Shown here: piece after piece, positions 10,468 to 21,400 of the stretch
How positions within the stretch are numbered: the stretch's first letter is position 1
How the letters are laid out: each line of letters starts with the position of its first letter
Position numbers and translations under genes: made by a program
Notes under the pieces: generated by a model
Databases searched by the model: none
Told to the model about the DNA's origin: nothing
Seen by the model: the letters and a program-made list of their open reading frames with translations, nothing else
From: Eustoma russellianum
Taxonomy: Eukaryota > Streptophyta > Magnoliopsida > Gentianales > Gentianaceae
DNA length: 64,000 nt
NCBI GenBank assembly: GCA_036186865.1
Contig: AP025054.1
Span: 3,658,020-3,722,019 of the forward strand
Direction: 5' to 3'

Positions 10468-11054
10468 TGTTAGGAAAGTACATCAAACAAGCAAGAAAGT
10501 AATCGAACATAAGTCGAGACGAGTCTCAAGATGACTCTGTCCTTAAAGCAATTTAGTCTCTACCAATGAGCAAGGTAGACAACAAGACTAATGCTTCCCA
10601 AGATATAACGGCTGTCTTCTTTTCCTTTGCTCTAGGAGAAGAAGAATGAACTTGATATTGAAGAGAAAGATAAAGAAGAATGGTAGAAAAGATTGCTGAA
10701 ATTCTCTATGTTTTGCAAGAATATTGTGTATGTTTGAAGATAGAAAGATCTCATATATATAGACTTTGGATTGTGTTAAAAACCATGTTTGAAACTCATT
10801 TCATCAGTTTTTCTACCAGTTATGGCCGTTGATTATCGTTCATAGGTGAAGAGAGATGATCCTTGGATCAAAAGTTGCAACCCAAAGTGAAAAGTTCTGT
10901 CCGTTGGCACGTCGATCGATCGACGTGAGAGATTCACGTCCGACTGAAAGTTTCCAGCATTGCAACACTTTACATCAATCTTCCAAACAACCTAATATAT
11001 ATTCTATATAAGTTTGGAGCACACGGTAAGGTACTTTGACGTACTTTTCCAACA
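10468..11054. mobile_element. Solo LTR with 5-bp target duplication
   Basis: A 587-bp sequence that begins TGTTAGGAAAGTAC and ends GTACTTTTCCAACA. It is flanked by ATGTA at 10463-10467 and ATGTA at 11055-11059. The length, TG...CA ends and exact 5-bp duplication are those of a solo LTR left by recombination between two LTRs. It aligns with 5921-6591 but lacks that copy's extra palindromic block. Confidence 0.85.
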
Positions 11055-11345
11055 ATGTACACTCAAATTATAAATTGATTCATATTTATGTGCAATCACC
11101 CATATGCTTAGTTGTAACGTAGTCTTTTGTTTTCTTCAATGTACATAGAGTTTTGTTGAGCTATTAATATATGCAATTGTTTTCCCAAAAAAATTATAAA
11201 TTGATTCAATTTTAGATAAAATATCCTTCATGCCTTGCTCTTAAAATTTAAAGTGATACTAATTCGGGTCAACAAAAAAGTTTCAATTCGATTAAGAATT
11301 GTTATATATCTACATAAGAATATGATGGTTAGGTGTACCTCTAGG

Positions 11346-11656
11346 TAGGGCTGTAAACGAGCCAAACGAACCGAACATTGCGTTGTTCAAGCTAGGTTCA
11401 TTTAACTTAGCAAACGAGCCTAGCTTGTTCGTTTATTTAAACGAACATATTTAATTGTTCAAGCTTGGTTCGTTTAACTCACGAACAACATTAACGAGCC
11501 GAACACCTTAAACGAACGGTGCCACTTACCGAGTTCGAACAGAAAAAAGGTGTTCAAGCTCTGTTCATTAAACTTTTATCCGAGCCGAGCTCGAGCTTGA
11601 ACTCGAGCCAAACGAGCCGAACAACCGAACGACTTGGTTCATTTACAGATCCTCGG
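11346..11656. mobile_element. hAT-type MITE with GAGCCGAAC repeats, copy 1
   Basis: The left terminus TAGGGCTGTAAACGAGCC faces GGTTCATTTACAG at the right. The interior repeats GAGCC, GTTCGTTTA, AACGAAC and TGTTCAAGCT in both orientations. It aligns with 46960-47265, which has an exact 8-bp target duplication; here the right terminal bases are degraded. Confidence 0.7.
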
Positions 11657-11794
11657 TCAAGTCCAGTATTAATATATGCGGTATCTGAGTATAAGATCAT
11701 TCACCGTTTCAATACTAATGATCTGATTCTTGTTAGTTGAAAGTTTTAATTAGTAAATGATGTATAATCGTAAAGTTTACTGAATTCTCCCACT

Positions 11795-11985
11795 AAGACA
11801 GCAGTACATCATATTTCTATTATTGTGTCATTTATACATGTATATATAGAGCCGGAGATCTCGCTGCAAGCAAACTTTCTATCCCTTGTGATATATGTAT
11901 TGTTTGTCTACCGTTTATCTTCCCCAGACCTTAACCATAGTTTTTGTTGCCGTTGGAATATACTGAGACTCTGTCGTTGATAATT
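11795..11985 (+). mobile_element. RTE LINE 3'-end copy
   Basis: Shares GCCGGAGATCTCGCTGCAAG, TCTATCCCTTGTGATATATG, TATTGTTTGTCTACC and TTTTTGTTGCCGTTGGAATA with the LINE 3' UTR at 6793-7000 (reversed) and with 32535-32728. It is 5'-truncated with no coding part. Confidence 0.65.
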
Positions 11986-12014
11986 GTATATAGATTGTAC
12001 TAATGAACATTTAT

Positions 12015-12180
12015 ATAGTTCAGATACATCAACAACATTATCCATTGCTTTAGAGGCTCTCGTCTATGACGAGATATGAAGAGTCGGATGTACGCAACTA
12101 TATTCATATGTTGAAAACAGACAGAGGTTGTTTCCTGATAATCCATAATGAAAATTTCATCAACATGTGAGAAGACTTAT
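12015..12180 (-). mobile_element. SINE copy
   Basis: On the minus strand: GGATTATCAGGAAACAACC, GTTGCGTACATCCGACTC, CGTCATAGACGAGAGCCTCT, AAGCAATGG and a short TTGTTGATG tail. It is about 480 bp upstream of the receptor kinase start and oriented away from it. Confidence 0.6.
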
Positions 12181-12660
12181 CTTAACCCAAGTTAGCTAGT
12201 TGTAAAAACTAATAAATAAAGAAAAATCTTTGAGCTGGTGAACAAATAACAATTCCAGGAAACAACAGTGATTACCATAAATACTAGTCTTTGGAAAGTA
12301 CCCAGTAATCTTCACAAGGGCGGGCATTTGCACTTTTTTTTTTGGCTGTTTCAGTCAAGTCTGAGAAATCAAATCTTCTCAAAAATTCCTCAATCCATTC
12401 ACCACAAATGCTTTTGAAACTGTAATAATTGCAGGACTTGACGAACTACCATACAAATTCGACAACTTGTTCCAGCAGTCTTCCTTAAATTCACATTTCC
12501 ATACTTTCCAGCTAACTTTCATCTTTTCCCCTGGTGGGTTTCTGAAAGTACTCAAATTTCTCCTTTTTAGATGAACAATATTCAAGTAATACTCTTATTT
12601 TCCTGATTGTAGCGCCTTTTGTTTCCGTGTTTTGTTGAATTGTTTCCTGGCGTTTTCAAG
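12181..12660 (+). promoter_or_regulatory. Upstream region and 5' leader of the receptor kinase gene
   Basis: This holds the presumed promoter and 5' leader of the gene starting at 12661. It is not coding on the plus strand, apart from a 14-codon in-frame extension from an upstream ATG at 12619. I cannot identify a specific TATA box or cis-element with confidence. Confidence 0.35.
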
Positions 12661-15111
12661 ATGAGAAGCCAGAGATTTTACATAGGGATAATCGGAATAT
12701 CATCCCTTTTCTTGATCTTAGCTTCTTCTGAATTTGTTCCTGAAGATAACTTTTTGATTGATTGTGGTTCCCGTGAAAATACATCCTCGAATGGTCGTGT
12801 TTTTTTAGCTGATAGCTATAGTTTGAGTCTTCTATCAAGCTCACAAAATATTTCTGTTAATATCACTTCTAATTCTGTCCCATCCACCTCCTATGATGCA
12901 GTTCTTTATCAGACAGCCAGGGTGTTTGTTGAAATTTCTCAATACAACTTTCCAATCAAGAAAAAGGGTCGTCACTGGATTCGTTTACATTTCTTTCCAT
13001 TTTCCACCGAAAAGTTCAACCTTAGCACCGCTAGATTTTCTGTTTCTGCTCAAAACTTCACTTTGTTGAAAGATTTCCAGTCATCAAGTGATCCTTTAGT
13101 GAAGGAATATTCGATAAACATCACTACCAGCAATCTTATTTTGAAATTTACTCCTTTAAATGATTCATTTGCTTTCTTGAATGCGTTAGAAGTTGTTTCC
13201 AGCCCTGATGAACTCATCCCAGTTGCTATTAGTACTGTTGGATCGAAAAATGAATATCAAAATCTGGAGGGATTAGCATTAGAAACAACAGGCAGAATAA
13301 ATATGGGCAACAGAGCAGTGTCCCCTCAAGATGACACCTTGGGCAGGAATTGGTCGCCTGACGGGGCGCATTTGACGAATAGAAATCTTGTTGTGTTCGT
13401 GTGGGATGTTGAATTGGTAAACTACAATCTCACAGGAGGAGAAGTAGATGCAAGCATCGCTCCCTCTTCGGTTTTTGGCTCAGGAACAAAGCTGCAATCT
13501 GCATCAGATCCCAACACAAAAATTAATGCAACCTGGTTGTTTAATATTGATCCTGGTTTCGGTTACTTCATCCGGTATCACTTTTGCAATATTATACCTT
13601 CTGCCACAAAGAACTTTTTCTTTAATGTTTTCCTCAATTCAGGTTTTGTTGTTAAGGATCTCAATCTTAGTGTTGTTGGGGCCCCTTATTACATGGATGT
13701 GTTTGTGAAGTCATATGTCAATAAGCAGCTCACTATTAGCGTTGGCACTTCCGGCCTTCTTAGTGGATACCCTGATGCATTACTAAATGGGCTGGAGATC
13801 ATGAAAATCAGCAATTCTAAGGGCAGTCTGGACCCTGCAGATACTGAAATTCAGCCCTCAACTGCAACTTCAAACTTCAAAGTCTGGATGATTGTGGTAT
13901 TGGCTGTTGGGGTGACATTTGCAGTTCTCCTTTTCGCTTTGGTGGCTGTTCTGCTATTCAGAAGAAGAAGACAAGATCACATGGTCCATTCAACACCAGA
14001 ACATTTGAGTGGAGACAGCGTGTTGGATGATAAATATTCAACGGAATCAGCAATCATCTCAAGATCTAAAATAGGTTATCGCTTCCCTTTTGCAGCGGTT
14101 CAGGAAGCCACTGATAGCTTCAATGAGGGCCAAGTAATTGGTATTGGTGGTTTTGGTAAGGTGTACAAGGGAGTTCTCAAGGATGACACGAAGGTGGCGG
14201 TGAAGAGAGGAGTTCCTCAATCAAACCAAGGTCTCGCAGAATTTAGGACTGAAATTGAAATGCTAACGCAATTCAGACACCGTCACCTTGTTTCCTTGAT
14301 TGGATACTGTGATGAACGAGGTGAAATGATCGTAATTTATGAGTACATGGAGAATGGAACACTGAAGTCTCATTTATATGGTTCAGACCTTCCAAGATTG
14401 AATTGGTTAAAAAGACTTGAAATTTGCATTGGATCTGCCAGAGGACTTCACTATCTCCACACTGGATCAGATAAGGGAATCATTCACCGAGATGTCAAGT
14501 CTGCAAACATACTGCTAGATGAGAAACTCATGGCAAAAGTTGGAGATTTTGGTATCTCGAAAATGGGACCCGAAATTGATCAGACACATGTCAGTACAGC
14601 AGTGAAAGGAAGCTTCGGTTATCTTGATCCTGAATACTTGACAACACAACAACTAACAGAGAAATCTGATGTATATTCTTTTGGGGTAGTTATGTTTGAA
14701 GTTCTCAGTGGAAGGCCAGTTATTGATCCGTCGCAACCAAGGGAAGCCATAAACTTAGTGGAATGGGCAATTGAGTGCTCAAGAACAGGGGAAGTGGAAA
14801 AAATCGTAGATGTCCATATTGCAGATGAGATTTGGCCTGAATCTTTGATCAAGTTTAAAGACACTGCTGAGAAGTGCTTGGCAGAACGCGGTGTCGATAG
14901 ACCAACAATGGGAGATGTGTTATGGAACTTGGAATATGCCCTTCAACTTCAACTTCAAGTAAATGATCAATTAAGTGGAAACAATGAGCCAGAAGCTAGC
15001 AACTCAGAGGCCACACTTAGTGTAACTAATACACGATTTAGCCTGGGGGATCTTGCTGATGTTTCGATGAACAAGGTGTTCTCTGAATTGGTAAGAGCTG
15101 GTGCACAATGA
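12661..15111 (+). CDS. CrRLK1L-family malectin-like receptor kinase
   Basis: A single-exon gene for 816 residues, the usual size and structure for the Catharanthus RLK1-like family of plasma-membrane receptors that sense cell-wall state or RALF peptides. A hydrophobic signal peptide covers about residues 1-23. The malectin-like ectodomain (about 25-390) has many N-glycosylation sites and the DNFLIDCGS opening. One transmembrane helix lies at about 409-432, followed by an RRRRQ stop-transfer. The kinase domain (about 487-760) has GIGGFGKVYKG (from 494), Lys515 in VAVKRG, HRDVKSAN with catalytic Asp611, and DFG with Asp629, so it looks active and of the RD class. The Met at 12661 is preferred over 12619 because the signal peptide follows it directly. 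It resembles At5g24010 and At2g23200-type members more than FERONIA, from memory; the ligand cannot be inferred. Confidence 0.93.
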   Translation: MRSQRFYIGIIGISSLFLILASSEFVPEDNFLIDCGSRENTSSNGRVFLADSYSLSLLSSSQNISVNITSNSVPSTSYDAVLYQTARVFVEISQYNFPIKKKGRHWIRLHFFPFSTEKFNLSTARFSVSAQNFTLLKDFQSSSDPLVKEYSINITTSNLILKFTPLNDSFAFLNALEVVSSPDELIPVAISTVGSKNEYQNLEGLALETTGRINMGNRAVSPQDDTLGRNWSPDGAHLTNRNLVVFVWDVELVNYNLTGGEVDASIAPSSVFGSGTKLQSASDPNTKINATWLFNIDPGFGYFIRYHFCNIIPSATKNFFFNVFLNSGFVVKDLNLSVVGAPYYMDVFVKSYVNKQLTISVGTSGLLSGYPDALLNGLEIMKISNSKGSLDPADTEIQPSTATSNFKVWMIVVLAVGVTFAVLLFALVAVLLFRRRRQDHMVHSTPEHLSGDSVLDDKYSTESAIISRSKIGYRFPFAAVQEATDSFNEGQVIGIGGFGKVYKGVLKDDTKVAVKRGVPQSNQGLAEFRTEIEMLTQFRHRHLVSLIGYCDERGEMIVIYEYMENGTLKSHLYGSDLPRLNWLKRLEICIGSARGLHYLHTGSDKGIIHRDVKSANILLDEKLMAKVGDFGISKMGPEIDQTHVSTAVKGSFGYLDPEYLTTQQLTEKSDVYSFGVVMFEVLSGRPVIDPSQPREAINLVEWAIECSRTGEVEKIVDVHIADEIWPESLIKFKDTAEKCLAERGVDRPTMGDVLWNLEYALQLQLQVNDQLSGNNEPEASNSEATLSVTNTRFSLGDLADVSMNKVFSELVRAGAQ

Positions 15112-15950
15112 AGCTATATGGTCTGAAGGTCTGGTTAGTTTTCTCCTCAAAGTTGGCATGCAACTGTAACATGTTCTCGTGCCATATTCGCGGCATTGTG
15201 TTGGAAAAAGTACATAAAAGCGTATCATTTAGATGAATTCATATGATTTTTTGTAATCTTAAACTGTAAAGTTAAAAATTAGATGCTAGAATTTGGTAGA
15301 GTTAAAATTTCACCTATGTTTTTATGGTCCTTTATTGCAAATAATTGAGTTGTACTGATTGTTTTGTTTCTTTTATATCATTATTAAATTCAGGGTCCTT
15401 ACATCCCTCAACTAACAACATTATATTCCGCAGCTTTACATTATTACAATGAATATAAATAATTTCCACTAGAAACCACATTGAGCAAACACCAGTACAT
15501 CACATATTCTTTTTTTTTTTTTTTTTTTTTTAAGGAATACATCACATATTCAACTAATCAAATAAGCCACCAACATAAAGTGAAAAACTTGCTCATGTTC
15601 GTTAATCGAAAATCAAGACCTTCTAAGTTTAGAGCTTCAATCATCAGTTAGGTTAAGATACAACCTTATTACCTTGTACCGATGATTTTAGGGTCTGAAC
15701 TATAAGTTAAGCTAAAAGTACTTCTTGACTTAATACTTGTAAAAGCAGCTGCAATGTCTTACGTCAAGTCATATAAGAGGAATACAAAAATTCAAACTGG
15801 TCTAATAGTAAGATTATTGCAACTTTTGACAAAATTATAGTTCGGATTTCCTTCTATCTACGTGTGCCTGTTAAAACAAAAAAGTCATATACAAGAAATA
15901 GATTGAACTAGTCCAAACAAGCGTTACTCATTGTGGTGAGACACTGAGGA
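15112..15950 (+). other. 3' UTR of the receptor kinase gene and intergenic DNA
   Basis: The first 200-300 bp should be the 3' UTR; no unambiguous poly(A) signal can be fixed. A 22-bp run of T lies near 15510. No further gene seen. Confidence 0.4.
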
Positions 15951-15952
15951 TA

Positions 15953-16215
15953 CCATAACAACAATCATATCCAGTATATCTCAATTACAGCAAAATCTAT
16001 CGTTAGAATCTGGAGAGGATGAGAGGCAAGCAAATAATACATCCATCCCAAGGGATATAGAGTTTGATTCCAATGAGACCCGTGCTCTATATATACCTGC
16101 ATAGATAGCACAATAATAGGAATATGCATTAGTGAAGGGATTTTATTAAACATAAATAGAAAGCTTACGATATTAAAATAGTCATAACATTGGATATGCA
16201 TAAATAATTGAAGAC
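15953..16215 (-). mobile_element. RTE LINE 3'-end copy
   Basis: Read on the minus strand it aligns with the 3' UTR of the LINE at 6793-7090, including blocks TATTGTGCTATCTATGCAGG, CTCATTGGAATCAAACTC and GATAGATTTTGCTGTAATTG, and ends in a short GATTGTTGTTATGG tail. Confidence 0.65.
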
Positions 16216-16538
16216 ACTTAGATTAGTTGGGACAAATGAAAACTTTGTCAAGGCCTTTTCATTCTTATTCACTTTCCTTTCTAATTTATTTAGCAATTAA
16301 AAAAAGAAAAAGAAAAAGAAAAAAAAGGGCACATGTTCATGTATTGCAGCAAATACCAAATTGCTTTGCACTGCTCTAATAGCTGTGAAATTCAAATGGC
16401 TTGACTAAACTAATGGTTAAATTTTTTCTTTTAAGACGAAATTTCCCTCAATAGATACTTAAGACCAACATCAATTGTCTCACAAGATACCATAGTTATA
16501 GTCACGAATGCCAACCGTATCAACTTGTAACTACACTG

Positions 16539-17062
16539 TAGGGATGTCAAACGGATAAAACGAATACGGTAACACAGTATCCGTATTCGAATTCGTTTTT
16601 GTCTAACTATATCCGAATTCGTATCCGAATCCGGACGGATATTTAGGAAGTCATCCGAATTCGAATTTGTTTGGATTCGAATTCGGTGCCGGATATCCGA
16701 ATCCGTATTATATCTATTTCAAATTTGTTCGAATATCCGAATTCGAAATCAGCAAATTTACAACAGTGGTATACATATTTTCATATATATTTTTTTAAAA
16801 TTTTAAAAATAAATATTTTTACATATTTTTTATATATTATTATATATTTTATTATATATTTTTATTTAATTTTAAAAATATCTATTCGGATACGGATATT
16901 CGGATACGGTAATGACTATACAATATTCGTATTTGTTTTTCTAATACTATTCGGATACGAATTCGAATACGGTGAAACGAATGTACAGCTCTTACCATAT
17001 TCGATTCGGACAGCCGAATTCGAATTCGGATGTCAGATATCTGGTAAGTTTTGACTGGCCTA
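16539..17062. mobile_element. hAT-type non-autonomous element with exact 8-bp TSD
   Basis: A 524-bp element flanked by CTACACTG at 16531-16538 and at 17063-17070. Its termini TAGGGATGTCAAACGG and (reversed) TAGGCCAGTCAAAACTT are an imperfect terminal inverted repeat. The interior consists of many ATCCGAATTCG and CGGATACG units in both orientations around an AT-rich centre. The 8-bp duplication and TAGGG ends indicate hAT. The open frames across it are repeat-derived (I, R, F, E, Y). Confidence 0.88.
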
Positions 17063-17294
17063 CTACACTGAACCAACGAGTATGTAGATTCTGAAAAGGG
17101 CACAAGCTTCAACAGCCAAAAAACCATATCGACATACTTGAATGAAAACCTAAATAATGGTAATAACATCATAAACTACAACTGTTTTCGGGGCGATTCT
17201 CAAAAAGGTATGCAAGTCTTGTAATAGACTGCCCAAGCAAATGAAAGGGTACTCCGATTTCAGGTATGACATTTCGAAAAAGTGCAATCAAGGC

Positions 17295-17445
17295 CGTTTC
17301 TGAAGATATCACATTGTCTCAGAGGCTTCCGCCTATAGCGGAGTATGAGAGATCGGATATACACAACTGTGTTAAAAATATACAGAGATTGTTTCCGATG
17401 ATCCATAATTAAAATTGCGTCAAATTGTATCAACAAACGCTAATA
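17295..17445 (-). mobile_element. SINE copy
   Basis: On the minus strand: GGATCATCGGAAACAATCTC, GTTGTGTATATCCGATCTC, CGCTATAGGCGGAAGCCTC, TGAGACAATG. Same family as the copies at 4385 and 12015. Confidence 0.6.
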
Positions 17446-17827
17446 TATAAATATAATATAAATGTCCGAAATAGTGGCGCCAACTGATTCAGACATGACT
17501 TGATAAGAATAATAAGAATGCAATTGCATAATGTATAAAAGTTTTTTTTTTTTTGAAGTATATTCAATTACATCAACTTAAGTTCGAGAAGGACCATACT
17601 TTTGGTTTGACTAAATTATTTTGCCGACCCTTTAACCAACTTTTTCTTTTGGGTTTTAGTACAAACCCGAAAATAGAACTCCATTAGTTTTGAACCTATT
17701 AAAACTTAACCATAAGTATATAGACAAGTCAAACTTATGGTAACACATACAGTTTCAAATTGTCATGTCAGACATTATATAAACTGATGAAATACAATCA
17801 TACGAGAGATGCAAGCTTAACCACTCG
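17446..17827. other. Intergenic DNA
   Basis: AT-rich sequence with no supported feature. Confidence 0.4.
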
Positions 17828-18010
17828 GATCCCCGCCCCCCCCCCCCCCCCCCTCATTTTTCTTATTTGGATTATTGGGGTAAAGAGGGGGAAGGGGAGG
17901 AGGGGGTTGGAGTTGAAGGGGGCGTATAGAATAAGCTATCCTGATACAGCCAACCAGAGACCATCTCCACCTTTTTCCTTCAAGAGGGGGTGGGGTGTAG
18001 GGGGTACGAA
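17828..18010. repeat. Homopolymer C18 and G-rich tract
   Basis: An uninterrupted run of 18 C (17836-17853) is followed by a plus-strand G-rich stretch with GGGG, GGGGG and AGGGGG runs up to about 18005. The plus-strand G-rich part could form G-quadruplexes. It lies beyond the SAC3 stop, perhaps in or near the 3' UTR of that minus-strand gene. Proline- and glycine-rich frames here are composition artefacts. Confidence 0.75.
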
Positions 18011-18086
18011 ACAATTGCATAAGCCACAGAGCAAGGTTGAGTTCTTGGACTTCAAAAATAATTTGATATTCCGACAGTAATCCTAA

Positions 18087-18469
18087 ACCCAACTGGAGCT
18101 ATATTCCAAGAATTAATCACTAATATTTATTCTGTTCCTCTTTAAAGTATACACTTGTGCAAGAATTACAGCACAACAGCTAAAAGAATGAAGTGGCTCA
18201 ATGACGACAACACCCCTCTCCGACATCTTCAAGTTTTTGGTGCCAAAATCACTTCTTCAAAAGAGGAACCTACTGCTCAAAAAATACCTCACAACATATA
18301 TCTGCAACCACACCCGCCATTGCTCTTTTACAGACAGCTTCCATTGGAATTCATTTAGCCTTGTTTCCTCTCGGGGTTAGTCCTTAGGAACTCACATCTC
18401 ACCCAGTATTGTCGCGTACAGAATACGCCAGGCGCCAGGCGCGGCTCAAATTATATCAACATGTTAAAT
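18087..18469 (-). other. Likely 3' UTR of SAC3A
   Basis: Lies directly downstream of the minus-strand stop codon (18472-18470). The plus-strand frame at 18155-18358 has no homology that I recognise. A poly(A) site cannot be fixed. Confidence 0.35.
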
Positions 18470-21400
18470 TTAACTCGAACTCAGACTCGCAGGAGCTCGT
18501 GTCAGAAAGTCATCAACTGCGAGACTTGCATCTCCATGCGCAACAGCGTCTTCTGGTTCTGGCATAAATAGACTTGACATGGATAACTGCAAAATCACAC
18601 TTTCAATCAGTTGAATTAATTAAAAACAAAAACAAAACAATGCAAACGTTACAGCGAACGACCCCCTATAACAAGCAGCATACTCTTATACCGTGCTACT
18701 TGAGAAAATTAGAATGTAGATGACGTCTGATACTCCGTTTCAGCAAAAAAGATCAAGGGAAATGACATTATTGGCACTCCCGTATCATATATTCCCAATG
18801 ATTTTTATATCATATTTTATCTTTCTGCTACGTATCTAAGGAAAAAAGATAAAATGAAGAACGATAGTAATGAATGTAAATATCATTTCACCAAACTAGT
18901 TGAAATATTTTGAGAACTAAAGCTAAGATGCAGTTCATTGAGGTAAGAAATATGAGGTAAATAACAAGGGGCATGATTCAAACTTCAATCAAGCTCAGAT
19001 TGACAGATAGCACGCGGGAAACGACATTATTGGCACTCCCGTATCATATATTCCCAATGATTTTTATACAATATTTTATCTTTCTGCTACGTATCTAAGG
19101 AAAAAAGATAAAATGAAGAACGATAGTAATGATGTAATTATCATTTCACCAAATTAACAGTTGAAATATTTTGAGAACGTAAAGCTAAGATGCAGTTCAT
19201 TGAGGTAAAAAATATGAGGTAAACAACAAGGGGCATGATTCAAACTTCAATCAAGCTCAGATTGACAGATAGCACGCAAAACAATTATCCTTAATACCCA
19301 CGCATAAGTAGACATCTGTCACTTCAAAAAGGAAAAAAAACTGTGTATTAACTTTCCAAGCTCTCCCCTGTTTCTAGTTATGACAGGATCTATGCAGGTT
19401 ATACTGCAGGATTTCTAGTGCAAGTTGAAAGTAGAAGTTCCACAACGGAGCCATATTTCCACAAAGGATCTGTGTGGAACATACATACATACCTTTGAGT
19501 CAAAAACCATCTCTCCATTATTGGCTATCGCCAGACATGCACCATGGGCCTTCAACCACTCTATACATTCCTCGGCCCCATCCATCTCCTTCTCATTACT
19601 TGATTCAGTTGAATCCAGAGCATTGTTAAAGCCTAAAACATGACCAATATATGACACAGGAATAGTGGGACGATATGACCGAGACATACATCTCACTGCA
19701 CCATATCGCATCTTTTCCACATAAAGATCTGCAGTATACAAAGCGAAATACCAATGTTAGGATATTTGACGTGTGACTGCAGATGAATATCAGAAAGATG
19801 GCCGCTCACCCATAAGACACATGCTAAGATTGGAAGCAGCTTTGTATAGTCTGAAAAACAACACATAATTTCCAGAAGTAACTGCTGCACGAACTGCAAG
19901 GGCATGCTTCACCATATCGTTCTTCCTAGCTTCAGCCGATAATCTGGGAAAAAAGAGATTGTCAATTAATTATGTAATAACACTTATAAAGGGGAAAATA
20001 CGAATCACAGATCAAAGTAGGTAGCAACTATTTCATAAATCTAAACGGTTCTATACTCTTTACAATCTCTCTCTCTCCCTTCCCCTCCCCCCCCCCCCCC
20101 CCCAAAAAAAAAAAAAAAAAAAAAAAAAACTCACTTAGACCCCAGTCTAGAAAACATTCTTTAGGAGTTCTAGTTTGTGGTAGCATGATAAATCAAGCCC
20201 AATTTTCAAGTGACTAAATTCGAAGACCAACACTATTACCACTCTCTTACTTCCAACTATTGTAAAGACAGAAATGCGGAAAATAACAGTTTCTGCCAAT
20301 CACATGCATGTAATGGCCAGCTACAAGCAACACTATCAGCCTTTCTTACAGAAGTAAGTTAGGGTTGCTTCAGGAAACAACCTTGTGTAGAAATTCAGCA
20401 TAAGCATTGAATGCATTCATCAGTACAAATACACTGTATATACTCACATTGGATAGATACAAATTACCAACAAGAAGATGAATGGAGATAACTACTTATC
20501 TTGGTTATGAGGAGTACAAATGTTTATTACTGAGAAAGAAAAAGAAGATTATCTATATGGAACTACAATAGTGCCTGATGAAACTAATCCTAAATATAGG
20601 ATCTTGAAATCAGATAATAGCATGATTATGTCATGGCTCATTAGATCCATGACATCTGAAGTCAGTGATGACTTTATAATGTATGATACACAACTGAAAT
20701 TTGGACTGTTGTTAAAGAAATGTTCTCTAAAAGCGACAATACATCAAAACTATATGAGCTTGAGGCTCAACTTCATGAGATGAAGCAAAATAATTTGACT
20801 GCAAACAAATATTACATCCAGTTGACAAGAATATGGCAGCAGAATGATGTATTTGAGATACATCAATAGTCATGTGTCTCTGACTCACAGCTATACAAAA
20901 GTATTATTGAAAAAAAAAGTGTCTTTAGGTTTTTAACAAGACTACACCCTGACTATGACATCCCCATAAAAAGAATCCTGAGCACTAAACCATTGCCTTC
21001 ATTAAAGGCAGTGTTTGCTGATCTCACACATAAAGAGAGTAGGAAGAAAGTAATGACGAGAACAAGTATAAACCCAAATACTGAAACTTCAGCTCTTGTT
21101 ACTGAAAAACCCTCTGAATCCTCTATTTTTGCAGTAAAGAGACAAACGACTAGAGAGCTGTGTAAATATTGTAGTAAAGGACATCCAGTAGATGACTACT
21201 GGAAGTTACAAGAAAAACTAGCAAGATAAGGAAAACCCCCACTCAAATTTATAAATACTCCATGGAAGCAGTACAACAATGGACCATGGAATTATAAATA
21301 CTCCATGGAAGCAGTACAACAATGGACCATGGAAAACTTCACACAGGCCTACCAATATTCTTTGGAGGCAGTCTAATACTGGAAATTGGAGACCTCCTTC

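Noticed and set aside
16671..17172. Open frames of 96 and 127 codons, rich in I, R, F and Y
   Set aside because: They follow the ATCCGAATTCG repeat inside a hAT-type element with an exact target duplication.
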